Assembly (NCBI RefSeq): GCF_013033515.1
Contig: NZ_WQEG01000004.1
Coordinates: forward strand, 1-64,000
Source: Ruegeria sp. HKCCA6707
GTDB taxonomy: Bacteria > Pseudomonadota > Alphaproteobacteria > Rhodobacterales > Rhodobacteraceae
Direction of reading: 5' to 3'
DNA length: 64,000 bases
The notes beneath the pieces were generated by a model that searched no databases, had not been told where the DNA came from, and saw nothing but the letters and a program-made list of their open reading frames with translations. Both the position numbers and the translations under genes were made by a program. Shown here piece by piece: positions 16,746 through 27,081 of this stretch (the stretch's first letter is position 1; the number at the start of each line of letters is the position of its first letter).

Positions 16746-17852
16746 TTAGGCCGCCTTGTTCTGTTCGGTGACATCGCCAGCCCGATAGAGCTGACCAAAT
16801 TCGGTGTTCAGGAAGTCGTCCAACCGGACCTGCTCTTGCCGCACAAACCCGTTTTGCGGCAGCTTGCCTGTGCGCATCAGATCAACCGCGCCCAGCACGC
16901 CTGCAGCTGTTGTGATCTGAATGGCGCTCCAGGTTTGACCGTTGATGTCGCGCGCAAAGCTTTTGTTGATCAAAGATTTTTCGCGCAGGGTCCCGTCGAT
17001 TTTGCCTTTGGCCGTACAATAGACAAGAACCACGTCTTGATCGGTGCGTGGCAATGCCGTCTCGAATATGCCTTTCAGCAGATCCCGACGCTGCGCGAGC
17101 CCGAGATCATGCAACAACAGTTTGAGGATATCACAGTGACCGGGATAGCGGATCGATCGGTAGGACACCGCCCGCGCCTTTCCTTCCAGCGTTTCCGGTA
17201 AAGTCCCGAGCCCGCCCGAAGTATTGAAACACTCGTATTCAACCCCGTCATGACCGATCCGTTCATAATCTTCGAGCGGTGCGGTCTTGACGCGTTCACC
17301 ATTCACGATGGCATCGCACGGGTTGCAATATTCATTGATCAACCCGTCTGTCGACCAAGTCAGATTGTATTTCAACGCATTGGTCGGGAACATCGGCAAG
17401 GCACCAACACGCATATGCAGGCTGTCGATCTGGTCAAACTCAGCCGCCAACGCAGCGCCCGCGATACCAACAAAGCCCGGGGCCAGACCACATTGCGGCA
17501 TGAAGGCGGATTTGCTGCCATCGGCCAACGCGCGCACGGTGGCAGTTGCCGCGACATCTTCGGTCAGATCGAAATAATGTGCCCCTACAGCCTTGGCAGC
17601 CGCTGCAATGGCCGGAGTAAGAAAGAACGGAGCCGCCGAGATGATCGCGTCAAACCCTTCCAGCGCCGCTTTCAGCCCGGTCTCGTCCGTCGCGTCGATC
17701 TGGCGAGTGGGGACGCCCATGATTTTGAACGCCGCAAGCGCCGTCAAATCATGGTCTGCCACCGTCACCGAATAATTGCGGGATTGCTTCAGCAAAGTGG
17801 CGATCATCTGCCCAATCTTACCACCGCCAAGAACACAAATATTCCAGGTCAT
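16746..17852 (-). CDS. Saccharopine dehydrogenase family protein (saccharopine or lysine-6 dehydrogenase)
   Basis: A 368-residue NAD(P)-binding enzyme with an N-terminal Rossmann motif ([15 protein letters not shown], from about residue 6) and a saccharopine dehydrogenase C-terminal domain ([13 protein letters not shown] onward). It would yield aminoadipate semialdehyde, either from saccharopine or directly from lysine; the sequence alone does not settle which. The product would feed the ALDH7 enzyme directly downstream. The ATG at 17852 is chosen because AAGGAGG lies six bases upstream; an upstream ATG at 17915 would add 21 residues. No lysine-ketoglutarate reductase gene is next to it, which slightly favours the lysine-6-dehydrogenase reading. 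Confidence 0.8.
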   Translation of the reverse strand: MTWNICVLGGGKIGQMIATLLKQSRNYSVTVADHDLTALAAFKIMGVPTRQIDATDETGLKAALEGFDAIISAAPFFLTPAIAAAAKAVGAHYFDLTEDVAATATVRALADGSKSAFMPQCGLAPGFVGIAGAALAAEFDQIDSLHMRVGALPMFPTNALKYNLTWSTDGLINEYCNPCDAIVNGERVKTAPLEDYERIGHDGVEYECFNTSGGLGTLPETLEGKARAVSYRSIRYPGHCDILKLLLHDLGLAQRRDLLKGIFETALPRTDQDVVLVYCTAKGKIDGTLREKSLINKSFARDINGQTWSAIQITTAAGVLGAVDLMRTGKLPQNGFVRQEQVRLDDFLNTEFGQLYRAGDVTEQNKAA

Positions 17853-18091
17853 GCGCTGCCTCCTTACGCGTTTACTCCAGTATGAGACGCGAAATGTCCG
17901 AGGTGCAGGGACCACAGTGACGAATTGGCCGGTAATAACGTCAATATGTCGGATTTTTCGACTTTATGTCATCTCGCCTACGCCGTCACGCAAGTATCGC
18001 AATAAGACATCACCACAAAAATTTTTCACCTAATCGTTGAAAGTTAACTATTGACCAATGCGTGGCCTGATTAATCTAACCCTGCGCAAAC
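17853..18091. other. Divergent intergenic region, no gene seen
   Basis: About 240 AT-rich bases between the divergent lysine-catabolism pair and the broken LtaS-like gene. Promoters for both directions are expected here, but I cannot place -35/-10 boxes with confidence. Confidence 0.4.
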
Positions 18092-19908
18092 GTGTCTTTT
18101 TTCGGCGCATCCCATTGCAACACAGATTTTAGAAACCAAACGTTAGATCGAATTAAAAAACTGAATATGTTAAGAATTATTATTGTTTTGGGCGCCGTTT
18201 TTGGCCCAAGCCTTTATCGCGCCCTTGAAGTCGAGCTCCTTGTTTCCAGCATGACTTCAACGCCACGCCATGCGTTCGTTGAAACGCTTCGAAACGACTT
18301 TATTCTGCTGGTGCCGATCTTGCTTTTGCTGCTGGTTTCCGCGGCATCGAGGCGGAAAAACATAGCGGTCGGGTGCTTTCTGGTGGCCATTTTCTTGCTG
18401 AGCTTGATCTTCCTCGATGTCCTCATTTCGCAGCAATATGGGCAGCGTTTGACCGTATCCGACATTGGAAAGTTTGGTTCCTACTCGCTGACCTACCTGT
18501 TTGACTTCAAACCTCTTACGCTGATCGCGATTGCATCGACTTTGGTGGCTTTTTGCTGCGCGGTTTTCTGTGTCTGGCGCCTGTTGCAAAGTACTAGGAT
18601 CAGTCACCATACGGCAACAGCTTTGGGGATTGTCGTCGCGGTTGCGGGCATCCTCGTCTGGAACATGCGCGAGACCGGATATGTGCATTACCGTCTTTTC
18701 CAGAACGTCATTTCCTACACCAGACAGATCTTAGCGAGTTTCGGGCCTATAGTGCCGAGTTTCGCGGCACTCTTTCTGATCCATTCGAACCGATATGCTC
18801 TGACGCCCCAAGGCTTGCCGGGCCTTTGGTTATCTACATGGTCGAATCCCTTTCGTCTTATCAATCTGGGTTTTTCAGCGGACTGAATGACTGGACACCA
18901 GAGCTTGACAAACTGGCCCGTGAAAACCTTGCCTTGGGCAATTTCCTGGCCAACGGCTTTACGACCGAAGATGCCGAGCTTTCGCTGTTGACCGCCGAAT
19001 ACCCGATCTATCCTCCGAACACCCTGACCGACGGAGGAAACACCCATTTCGCCGGATATAGGGCTGCAAAAGACTCGGTGGTATCGGCATACGCTGCAAA
19101 CAATTATGACAGCTATTTCCTGACCACCTCTGATCTCGAGTTTTCATCAACCGGAGAATGGGCCGACGCATTGGGGTTCGAGACGGTCCATGGCAGTGAA
19201 GCCAAATTCTATGAAGGATGGCCCCGCTATCATTTTGATGCGGCACCCGATGCCGCTTTGGTCGAGCGGATCATCGACGTCATACAAGGCGCCACCGTGC
19301 CAACGTTGATCTTTGCGAAAACGGCTTCCAGCCATCATCCGTTCGTCGCGCCAGACAGTGGTATCCGCTCGGAAGAACAGGTTATCCGCTATGTCGACCG
19401 GCAAATCGGCGCGCTATACCGCCATCTTTCAGAAGCTGGCTTTTTCGAAACAGGCCATCTGATAGTTTTGGGTGATCATCGCGCGATGCGCCCGTTACTC
19501 GGCCAAGAGGTCGACAGATACGGGTACGAAAAAGCCTATACCCAAATACCCGCTGTTGTGATCGGGCCGGTTCTTGCCCCCGATTCTAAACGTGTCGATA
19601 CGCAATTCAGCCAAGTCGACATTGCCAACAGCCTCGTGGCATTGGCTGATGCCAAAGCCTGTACCAGCCCGATCCGAGGCATGATCTGGGGCGAAAACGC
19701 ATCGGCGCCCAAATACACACTGCATCGCCGCGGAGACCATCGAAACCAGTTCAGTGTGTTTTCAGGCGAACGGTTGGGGGTCGTTACGTTGAACGGTGAC
19801 AGAACCCATTTTGAGGGTGCCGATTTCGAGGAAAACGAAGCTGCCGACATCGTGCAGTTCCTCAACTTCAAACGTGTTCAGGCCGACGCCGCAAACTCAC
19901 AGCAGTGA
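18092..19908 (+). pseudogene. LtaS-like phosphoglycerol transferase, split by a frameshift
   Basis: Two overlapping frames make up one protein of about 600 residues. The first (18092-18886, GTG start; alternative ATG at 18167) gives a membrane domain with about five hydrophobic segments. The second (18826-19908, no proper start) is an alkaline-phosphatase/sulfatase-fold domain beginning VIYMVESLSSYQSG, with GFTTEDAEL (likely nucleophile threonine), KTASSHHPF and LGDHRAM as metal/catalytic motifs. Reading the second frame upstream from 18826 gives SEFRAYSAEFRGTLSDPFEP, which continues the domain naturally. The break is therefore near 18710-18725, consistent with loss of one base. It may be a real inactivation or a sequencing error. 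Intact relatives transfer glycerol phosphate to envelope polymers or glucans. Confidence 0.75.
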
Positions 19909-19972
19909 TCGCAGCCTAGATGTCGTTGGGAAGATCTCCACGCCGATCAACTGAGCGTCAAAGCCATAGACC

Positions 19973-22624
19973 TCAGACCTGTGCGCGGCGTTTTGGGGTC
20001 TTGGCCTCTGGCGTCGAATATTCGGTGATCAGATCCGCAAGCTCGGGCCGGCACGAGCCGCAATTTGTGCCCGCCTGAAGCGCTTCGCCGATTTCAGCGA
20101 CGCTCAGATGGCGCTCGTCTTGTATCGCGCTGATGATGGTCTTCAGCCCAACGCCGAAGCATGAACAGACAACCGGCCCGCAATCGACCTGATCCAGCGC
20201 AGCGCGTCCCGACAGCAGTTGATAGGGGGCCACATCTGGCAGGGTTGCAAGATAGTCGCGCATCAACGAGATCGGTTGCGACGAAACATACAGTGCGGCC
20301 AAAACCCGGTGATCATTGGACAACACAATCCGATACGCGCCGCGTTTCGGGTCTTCGATCACGGTTGCCGTAGCATCGGGCAAGTCAAACCACGCGCGCG
20401 CGGTAACTTCCCAATCATCAATGGCGTGACATCCCGCCAATTCGGTTCTGTACCCGTTGTCGGTTTTTGCCAAAGCCCAATAATCCGAAGACGGAGCAGG
20501 CGCCGAAACCGATACTGCGAACCCATACCATGCCGCTTGCATGGGCTTTACGGACACAGCCGCCGCTTTGCTTTCCGGCTGACCCGAGATCGGATCTGTC
20601 ACGCTGGGCACCAAGGCATCGACACGCGCAGCAGGCGCGGTTTCACCCGTCCAGTGGATGGGGGCAAAGACCTGCCCCGGCGTGACCGCATCGGTGATCC
20701 GCAACCGGAAGATACCTTTGCCAACCGCGCTTGTGATCTCGACCAGATCTGCTGGGGCAAGGCCCAATTTCTTCGCGTCCTCCGGATTCACCTCGACATA
20801 AGGTTCCGCCAGATGGGCAGACAAGCGCGGCGACAGGCCCGATCGGGTCATCGTGTGCCATTGATCGCGGTTGCGCCCGGTGTTCAGCACAAATGGATAG
20901 GTCTCGGAAGGCGCTTTCTGAGGCGGGCGATGGGAAACGGGAAGAAGACGCGCCTTGCCGTCGGGGTGAAAGAACACTCCATCCTCAAAGAAGCGTCCAC
21001 CGGTTCGTTTCGCAGATACGGGCCAGCGTGTAGGCGCAAGCTCGGCATAGTCATCCTCGGTGATATCCGAGAGGCCAGAAATGTCGAAATCCTTGCCGAA
21101 AGACCCCGCGAGCGACGACATGGCTGCATATTCGCGAAAGATCTGCGCTGGAGAGTCAAAACTGAACGCCTCGTCCCAGCCCATACGGCGTCCGACCTCA
21201 GCCAGGATGTCCCAATCGGCGCGGGCTTGGCCGGGTGGCGTCAGAACCGCGCGTTGCCGGCTGATCGTGCGGTCCGAGTTGGTGACTGTGCCCGATTTCT
21301 CGGCCCAGCCTGCCGCAGGCAGCACCACATCCGCAAGGCGCGCTGTGTCTGTCTGCGCGGTCAGATCACTGACCACCGTGAAGGGGCAGTCTTTGATCGC
21401 GGCGCTGACCCGGTCCGCATCCGGCATGGTGACCGCCGGGTTGGTGTGAATGACCCACAGCGCCTTGACCTTGCCTTCTTCGATTGATCGAAACAGATCG
21501 ACCGCTTTTAGACCCTGTTTTTGCGGCAACGTTGGCGCATTCCAGAACCCCTGCACCGCGGCGCGATGGTCTTCGTTTTCGATGTCCAGATGGCAGGCCA
21601 GCATATTGGCCAAGCCGCCCACCTCTCGACCGCCCATCGCGTTGGGTTGACCGGTGACCGAAAACGGCCCCATGCCTTCACGCCCGATCCGCCCGGTCGC
21701 CAGATGGCAGCTCAGGATCGCGTTCACCTTGTCCGTTCCGCTGGAGGATTGGTTCACGCCCTGGCTGAAGATCGTCACCACGCGTTCCGTTTGCGTCCAA
21801 AGCGTGCAAAACCGTTCGATGTCGTCAGGGTCCAAACCGGTGACCGACGGATCATCCTGTTGGGCGGCCTCAAGCGCTTCGGCGAAGCCAACTGTGTGGT
21901 CCAGAAACTCAGGCGCGACATGCCCGCCTGCATGGATTTGCGTCAACAGGTGATTGAACAAGGCCACATCGCTGCCGGGCTGCAAGGCAAGGTGCAGATC
22001 GGCCTGGCTGCAACTGGCTGTCCGGCGCGGGTCGATTACCACGATCTTGGTGCCCCGCACCTGTCGCGCGGCGATTATGCGCTGATAGAGAACCGGGTGA
22101 CACCACGCGAGGTTTGACCCCACGAGAACAATCAGGTCGGCCTGATCCAGGTCCTCGTAGGTGCCCGGAACCGTATCCGTCCCAAAGGCCCGTTTTTGCC
22201 CGGCCACGGTGGAGGCCATGCACAGCCGCGAATTGGTGTCGATATTGGCCGAGCCGATGAACCCTTTCATCAGCTTGTTGGCGACATAGTAATCCTCGGT
22301 CAGCAACTGGCCCGAGACATAAAAGGCGACGCTGTCGGGCCCGTGATCCCTGATCGTTGTGGCAAAGCGATCCGCCACCAGCAGCAACGCGTCGTCCCAC
22401 GTTGTGTCTTGTCCCAACACACGCGGGGCTAGCAGGCGGTGATCCAGTCCGACAGTTTCCGCCAAGGCCATGCCTTTCGAGCATAGACGCCCGTAATTTG
22501 CCGGATGCTCCGGGTCTCCACGCACGGCCAGCCCCCCGGCCCCGTCCGGGCGCAGCAAGACGCCACAGCCGACACCGCAATAGGCACAGGTTGACCGGGT
22601 CTCGGGCAGGCCGGTTCCGTCCAT
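19973..22624 (-). CDS. nasA: Assimilatory nitrate reductase catalytic subunit NasA
   Basis: An 883-residue cytoplasmic molybdopterin enzyme reducing nitrate to nitrite. The N-terminal [4Fe-4S] ligands are C13, C16, C20 and C48 (CAYCGVGC and GRLCSKG). The bis-MGD oxidoreductase body follows, with VNQSSSGTDKVNAI and TGQPNAMGGREVGGLANML, and a dinucleotide-binding domain follows near residue 600. The last about 60 residues are a BFD-type [2Fe-2S] domain (VVCSCFGVG and TNCGSCRPEL), which many NasA proteins use to accept electrons. There is no Tat signal, as expected for the assimilatory enzyme. Its start overlaps the nirD stop (TGATG). It is the last gene of the nitrate operon. Confidence 0.96.
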   Translation of the reverse strand: MDGTGLPETRSTCAYCGVGCGVLLRPDGAGGLAVRGDPEHPANYGRLCSKGMALAETVGLDHRLLAPRVLGQDTTWDDALLLVADRFATTIRDHGPDSVAFYVSGQLLTEDYYVANKLMKGFIGSANIDTNSRLCMASTVAGQKRAFGTDTVPGTYEDLDQADLIVLVGSNLAWCHPVLYQRIIAARQVRGTKIVVIDPRRTASCSQADLHLALQPGSDVALFNHLLTQIHAGGHVAPEFLDHTVGFAEALEAAQQDDPSVTGLDPDDIERFCTLWTQTERVVTIFSQGVNQSSSGTDKVNAILSCHLATGRIGREGMGPFSVTGQPNAMGGREVGGLANMLACHLDIENEDHRAAVQGFWNAPTLPQKQGLKAVDLFRSIEEGKVKALWVIHTNPAVTMPDADRVSAAIKDCPFTVVSDLTAQTDTARLADVVLPAAGWAEKSGTVTNSDRTISRQRAVLTPPGQARADWDILAEVGRRMGWDEAFSFDSPAQIFREYAAMSSLAGSFGKDFDISGLSDITEDDYAELAPTRWPVSAKRTGGRFFEDGVFFHPDGKARLLPVSHRPPQKAPSETYPFVLNTGRNRDQWHTMTRSGLSPRLSAHLAEPYVEVNPEDAKKLGLAPADLVEITSAVGKGIFRLRITDAVTPGQVFAPIHWTGETAPAARVDALVPSVTDPISGQPESKAAAVSVKPMQAAWYGFAVSVSAPAPSSDYWALAKTDNGYRTELAGCHAIDDWEVTARAWFDLPDATATVIEDPKRGAYRIVLSNDHRVLAALYVSSQPISLMRDYLATLPDVAPYQLLSGRAALDQVDCGPVVCSCFGVGLKTIISAIQDERHLSVAEIGEALQAGTNCGSCRPELADLITEYSTPEAKTPKRRAQV

Positions 22625-22956
22625 CAGGCCGCGCTCCGCCGGGTGACGGCGCTGTCGTCCAGCAAGATGCGGCCGTCTTCGACGCGTACGGGATAAGTGT
22701 CAATCCGCCCCTCATCCGCGACCTGCGCCTGACCAGTGTTCAGATCGAACACCCAATTGTGCAACGGGCAAGTCACGGATTGCCCGTGCACGATGCCCTC
22801 GGACAAAGGCCCGCCCTTATGCGGGCAGCTGTTGGTGGCGGCAAAAACTTCGGCCTCGGCGGTGCGAAACACCGCGATACAGCCGATATGGGTTTTCACC
22901 AGACGTGCGCCGCGCAGGGGCACATCATCGAGGCTTCCGATGTCGATCCAGCTCAT
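22624..22956 (-). CDS. nirD: Nitrite reductase small subunit NirD
   Basis: A 110-residue Rieske-like protein, the small subunit of assimilatory NAD(P)H nitrite reductase. A full Rieske ligand set is visible: C44 and H46 in SCPHKGG, and C63 and H66 in CPLHNW. It probably carries a [2Fe-2S] cluster, unlike some enterobacterial NirD proteins that lack ligands. The start overlaps the nirB stop (ATGA) and its stop overlaps the nasA start, so the three are translated together. Confidence 0.94.
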   Translation of the reverse strand: MSWIDIGSLDDVPLRGARLVKTHIGCIAVFRTAEAEVFAATNSCPHKGGPLSEGIVHGQSVTCPLHNWVFDLNTGQAQVADEGRIDTYPVRVEDGRILLDDSAVTRRSAA

Positions 22957-25388
22957 TCCGCGGCCTCCAATGTGAAATCTGCAATCGGTGCATAGGTCTT
23001 GGCCTTGTCACGCACATGCTCGGCCCAGGGATCCTTGCGGTAGATGCTTTGCGACAGCTCAAACCGCGCAACCAGTGCGGCACGGTTGTCCAGGTCCTCG
23101 ACGACCTGCGCCTTGACCCAGTCCATGCCGACCTTGCCCAGCCATTTATACAGGCGGTCCAGATACTTGCCGCCTTCGCGATAGGCTTGCGTGACGGCCA
23201 TGACGACCTCAATCGCCTCATCCTCGGTGGGGACCTGACACAGCAGCTCGGTCTCTTTCACATCCATCCCGGCAGCCCCGCCGATGCTGATCTGATAGCC
23301 CGAGTCCACACAGACGACGCCGATATCCTTGCAGGTCGCTTCGGCACAGTTGCGTGGACAGCCCGAAACGGCCAGCTTGAGCTTGTGCGGTGTCCAGGAC
23401 CCCCACAGGGTTTTCTCAAGCTTGATGCCAAGCCCGGTGCTGTCTTGCGTGCCGAACCGGCAGTGATCAGTGCCAACACAGGTTTTCACCGTGCGCAGAC
23501 CCTTGGAATAGGCGTGGCCCGAGACCAAACCCGCATCGTTCAGGTCCGACCAGATCGCGGGCAAGTCCTCACCCTTAACGCCCAGCAAGTCGATGCGCTG
23601 GCCGCCTGTCACCTTGACGGTGGGCACATCGTATTTGTCGGCGGCGTCTGCGATGGCACGCAGCTCATCCGGCGTGGTGATCCCACCCCATATACGCGGC
23701 ACAACGCTGAAAGTACCGTCCTTTTGGATATTGGCGTGTTTGCGTTCGTTCACGAACCGGCTTTGCGGGTCGTCCTGATATTCCAGCGGCCAATCGGCCA
23801 GCAGGTAATAGTTGATCGCCGGGCGGCAGATATGACAGCCATTGGGTGTTGTCCAACCCAGCTCCTGCCAGACGGCAGCCTGGCTTTTCAACTCCTGCCC
23901 CTTGATCAGACGGCGCACATCCTCGTGGGTCAGATCAGTGCAGCCACATACCGGCTGCGCCGCTGGCATCTGGAACTCATCACCCAGTGTAACCTGCAAC
24001 AATTGCTCGACCAGCCCGGTGCATGTCCCGCAGGATGCGCTGGCCTTGGTGCTGGCCCGCACCGCGCCCAGATCACCGGCCCCTGCTGTGATCGCTGCGA
24101 CAATCTCGCCCTTGCATACGCCGTTGCAGCCGCAAATCTCCGCCTCAGGCGGCAATGCTGCAACGGCTGAGAGAGGGTCCGCAGTATCGCCCCCCTGATA
24201 AGCCGGGCCGAAGATCAGCGTCTCGCGCATTTCGTCAATGTTTGTGCCGTCTTTGATCAGGCCAAAGAACCAGCTGCCATCGGCCGTGTCGCCATACATG
24301 ACCGCGCCAACCAGCCGGTCCTCTTCGATCACCAACCGCTTGTAGACGCCGCGCGACGGATCGCGGAACACAATGTCTTCGCGCCCGGGGCCATCGGCAA
24401 AATCACCCGCGCTGAACAGGTCGCACCCGGTGACTTTCAACTTGGTCGAGAGCGTTTTCTGAACAAATGCCGCGTCCTGCTCCATCAGAGCCTGCGCGGC
24501 CACCTTAGCCTGATCATAAAGAGGCGCCACAAGGCCAAAGACCGCACCATCATGTTCGACACATTCGCCCACCGCATACACATCCGGGTCCGAGGTGAGC
24601 ATCTGGTCATCAACATGAATACCACGCCCCGTGGCCAGGCCGGCCTCCTGCGCGAGTGTGGTGTTGGGCCGGATGCCCACCGCCATCACCAGCAGGTCGC
24701 AGGGCAATTCCGTGCCGTCCTCCAACAGCAACGCCCGTACTTTGCCGTCCTGGCCCAGGATCTCCTTCGAGTTCGCCTGCAGGCAGATCTTGATGCCTTT
24801 CTCCTCCAGCGACTTCTTCAGAAGGTAACCGGCGGCCTCATCCAGCTGACGTTCCATCAAGTGGCCCATGATGTGCACCACTGTCACGTCCACCCCATGC
24901 GCGGCCATGCCCGCTGCGGCCTCAAGGCCCAGCAAGCCGCCACCGATCACGACAACCTTGTTATCGGGACCCATACCCATCATCTGCTGCGTATCTTCCA
25001 GATCGCGATAGGCGATCACACCGTCCAGATCATGACCGGGCAGAGGGATGATGAACGGGTTTGACCCGGTGGCAATCACCAGTTTGTCGTAGGGCACATG
25101 CCCCTTCTCACCCTCGACCACCTTCATTTCACGGTCGATCTTCGCAACCTTTTCGCCAAAGCGGCAGGCCACGCCACGCTCGGCATACCAGGCATCGTCA
25201 TGGGTGACGATCTCGTCATAGGTTTTCTCACCCGACAGCACCGGGCTCAGCATGATGCGGTTATAGTTCCCGCGCGGCTCGGCATTGAACAGGGTGATGT
25301 CGAACGCATCCGGCGCGTTGTCGGTCAGGGTTTCCAGAACCCGACCCGAGGCCATGCCTGCGCCGATGACAACAAGTCTTTGTTTCAT
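22953..25388 (-). CDS. nirB: Nitrite reductase large subunit NirB
   Basis: An 811-residue sirohaem enzyme reducing nitrite to ammonium with NAD(P)H. The N-terminal FAD/NAD domain starts RLVVIGAGMASGRVLE, with a second dinucleotide site at VVVIGGGLLGLEAAAG. Two BFD-type iron-sulphur regions follow (EICGCNGVCKG with SCGTCTGL, and PVCGCTDLTHEDV with NGCHICRP). The nitrite/sulfite reductase half carries the sirohaem-[4Fe-4S] cysteines in VGTDHCRFG and SGCPRNCAEATC. The ATG at 25388 is preferred because GGAG lies seven bases upstream; an earlier start at 25406 would overlap the ATPase gene. Confidence 0.96.
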   Translation of the reverse strand: MKQRLVVIGAGMASGRVLETLTDNAPDAFDITLFNAEPRGNYNRIMLSPVLSGEKTYDEIVTHDDAWYAERGVACRFGEKVAKIDREMKVVEGEKGHVPYDKLVIATGSNPFIIPLPGHDLDGVIAYRDLEDTQQMMGMGPDNKVVVIGGGLLGLEAAAGMAAHGVDVTVVHIMGHLMERQLDEAAGYLLKKSLEEKGIKICLQANSKEILGQDGKVRALLLEDGTELPCDLLVMAVGIRPNTTLAQEAGLATGRGIHVDDQMLTSDPDVYAVGECVEHDGAVFGLVAPLYDQAKVAAQALMEQDAAFVQKTLSTKLKVTGCDLFSAGDFADGPGREDIVFRDPSRGVYKRLVIEEDRLVGAVMYGDTADGSWFFGLIKDGTNIDEMRETLIFGPAYQGGDTADPLSAVAALPPEAEICGCNGVCKGEIVAAITAGAGDLGAVRASTKASASCGTCTGLVEQLLQVTLGDEFQMPAAQPVCGCTDLTHEDVRRLIKGQELKSQAAVWQELGWTTPNGCHICRPAINYYLLADWPLEYQDDPQSRFVNERKHANIQKDGTFSVVPRIWGGITTPDELRAIADAADKYDVPTVKVTGGQRIDLLGVKGEDLPAIWSDLNDAGLVSGHAYSKGLRTVKTCVGTDHCRFGTQDSTGLGIKLEKTLWGSWTPHKLKLAVSGCPRNCAEATCKDIGVVCVDSGYQISIGGAAGMDVKETELLCQVPTEDEAIEVVMAVTQAYREGGKYLDRLYKWLGKVGMDWVKAQVVEDLDNRAALVARFELSQSIYRKDPWAEHVRDKAKTYAPIADFTLEAAE

Positions 25389-25392
25389 GGTT

Positions 25393-27081
25393 TCACTCCG
25401 CTGCAATCGCCTTGGGGGCGGGCGATTTCGGCTTGGCGCCGTGTTCGTATTCTTCCAGGAAATCCAGAACTTCCTGCCGATAGGCGTAATAATCGGGATG
25501 CTCCAACAACGCCTTGCGGGTGCGCGGGCGCGGCAGATCGACGTTGGTGATCTTGCCGATGGTCGCCTGCGGACCGTTGGTCATCATCACCACCCGGTCA
25601 GCCAGCAGGATCGCCTCATCGACATCATGGGTCACGCAGATCGCGGTCACCTTGGTGCGCGACCAGACCTCCATCAGCACTTCTTGCAACTCCCAGCGGG
25701 TCAAGCTGTCGAGCATCCCAAAGGGCTCATCCAGCAGCAGGAGTTTGGGCGACAGAGCAAAGGCGCGGGCGATGCCAACGCGCTGCTTCATGCCGTTCGA
25801 CAGATCGCTGGCGGATTTGTCCATCGCGTCGGCCAGACCGACCCGTTCCAGATAGTATTCGACCACATCTTGCCGCTCGGCCTGGCTGGCCTTGGGATAG
25901 ACCTTGTCGACCCCGATCGCCACGTTCTCTTTGGCGCTGAGCCAGGGGAACAGGTTGGGTGACTGGAAGACCACCGCACGTTCGGGATCAGCGCCTTCAA
26001 CGTGACGCCCATCCAGTTTAATCGCGCCTTTCGAGATCTCGTTCAGTCCGGCCGCCATGGTCAGAACCGTGGACTTGCCGCAGCCTGAATGGCCGATCAG
26101 CGAGATGAACTCACCCTTGTCGATCTTCAGATCGAAATCTTCAACCACGGTCAGCGGTCCCTTGGGTGTCGGATAGACCTTGTGCAGTTGCGAGAAGTCC
26201 AGGAACCGGTTTTCGATCATCCCGGCCTGTGCCTCGGCTACTGCAGCGGGCACGCCGTGGATCGGGGTGACATCAGGCAGCAGACGCGTGCCTTCAACCT
26301 TGGCCTCGATCCCCACATCCATCAGGTATTTGGTGACATCAGCACGCAGACGCTTGAACGTCTCGTTGTTGTTCATCGCCCCCCGTTCACGCGGACGCGG
26401 GATTGAGACGCGGAATTCCTGCCCCAGCGTGCCATCAGGGTTCAATGCGATGATACGGTCGGCCAGAATGATCGCCTCATCCACATCGTTGGTAATAAGC
26501 ACGCAGGTTTTCTTGTCGGCTTCCCAGATATGTTCGATCTCATCGGCCAGATTGGCGCGGGTCAGCGCATCCAGTGCTGACAGCGGCTCGTCCAGAAGCA
26601 GAACCTCGGGGTTCATCGACAGGGCGCGCGCCACGTTGACCCGTTGCCGCATCCCGCCCGACAGTTCCGCCGGACGGCGCGTCGCGGCGTGGCTGAGGCC
26701 CACCATCTTGACGTAATGCGCGACCTTCTCGGCTTTTTCCGCCTTGCTGAGACCCGGGAACACAGTGTCCACCGCCAACCCGACATTGCCATTGACCGTC
26801 AGCCACGGCATCAGCGAATAGCTTTGAAAGATCACGCCGCGTTCTGGGCCCGGGCCCTTGATCGGTGCGCCTTTGAACGTGACCTCACCCGATGTGGGGG
26901 TATCCAGCCCTGCCAGCAGGTTGATCAGCGTGGTCTTGCCGGTGCCGGAAAAGCCGAGGATGACCAGGAACTCACCCTCTTCTACATCCAGGTCGATGCC
27001 CTTCAGCACATCGGTGCGTCCGGCGCCCTCACCAAAGGATTTCGAGGCGTTTTTGATGCTTAGAATACCCATCATACTCAC
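25393..27081 (-). CDS. Nitrate ABC transporter, fused double ATPase (NrtC/NrtD type)
   Basis: A 562-residue protein with two complete ABC ATPase domains joined by a linker. Domain 1 has GFSGTGKTTLIN and [15 protein letters not shown]. Domain 2 has GHSGCGKSTVLT and LSNGMKQRVGIARAF. Both have intact LLLDEP Walker B motifs, and both end in TauB/NrtD-like tails. The linker (about residues 225-300) is not the solute-binding domain found in cyanobacterial NrtC. One chain can thus power the NrtB permease dimer. Its start overlaps the nrtB stop (ATGA), and nirB follows four bases after its stop. Confidence 0.92.
   Translation of the reverse strand: MSMMGILSIKNASKSFGEGAGRTDVLKGIDLDVEEGEFLVILGFSGTGKTTLINLLAGLDTPTSGEVTFKGAPIKGPGPERGVIFQSYSLMPWLTVNGNVGLAVDTVFPGLSKAEKAEKVAHYVKMVGLSHAATRRPAELSGGMRQRVNVARALSMNPEVLLLDEPLSALDALTRANLADEIEHIWEADKKTCVLITNDVDEAIILADRIIALNPDGTLGQEFRVSIPRPRERGAMNNNETFKRLRADVTKYLMDVGIEAKVEGTRLLPDVTPIHGVPAAVAEAQAGMIENRFLDFSQLHKVYPTPKGPLTVVEDFDLKIDKGEFISLIGHSGCGKSTVLTMAAGLNEISKGAIKLDGRHVEGADPERAVVFQSPNLFPWLSAKENVAIGVDKVYPKASQAERQDVVEYYLERVGLADAMDKSASDLSNGMKQRVGIARAFALSPKLLLLDEPFGMLDSLTRWELQEVLMEVWSRTKVTAICVTHDVDEAILLADRVVMMTNGPQATIGKITNVDLPRPRTRKALLEHPDYYAYRQEVLDFLEEYEHGAKPKSPAPKAIAAE

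Noticed and set aside
20219..21487. Long plus-strand frame opposite nasA
   Set aside because: Same reason: the nasA molybdopterin domain lies on the other strand and the translation is low-complexity, Arg-rich shadow sequence.
22905..24170. Long plus-strand frame opposite nirB
   Set aside because: The minus-strand NirB motifs (iron-sulphur and sirohaem cysteines) cover the same bases. The plus-strand frame has no start signal or domain and arises from GC-rich third positions.
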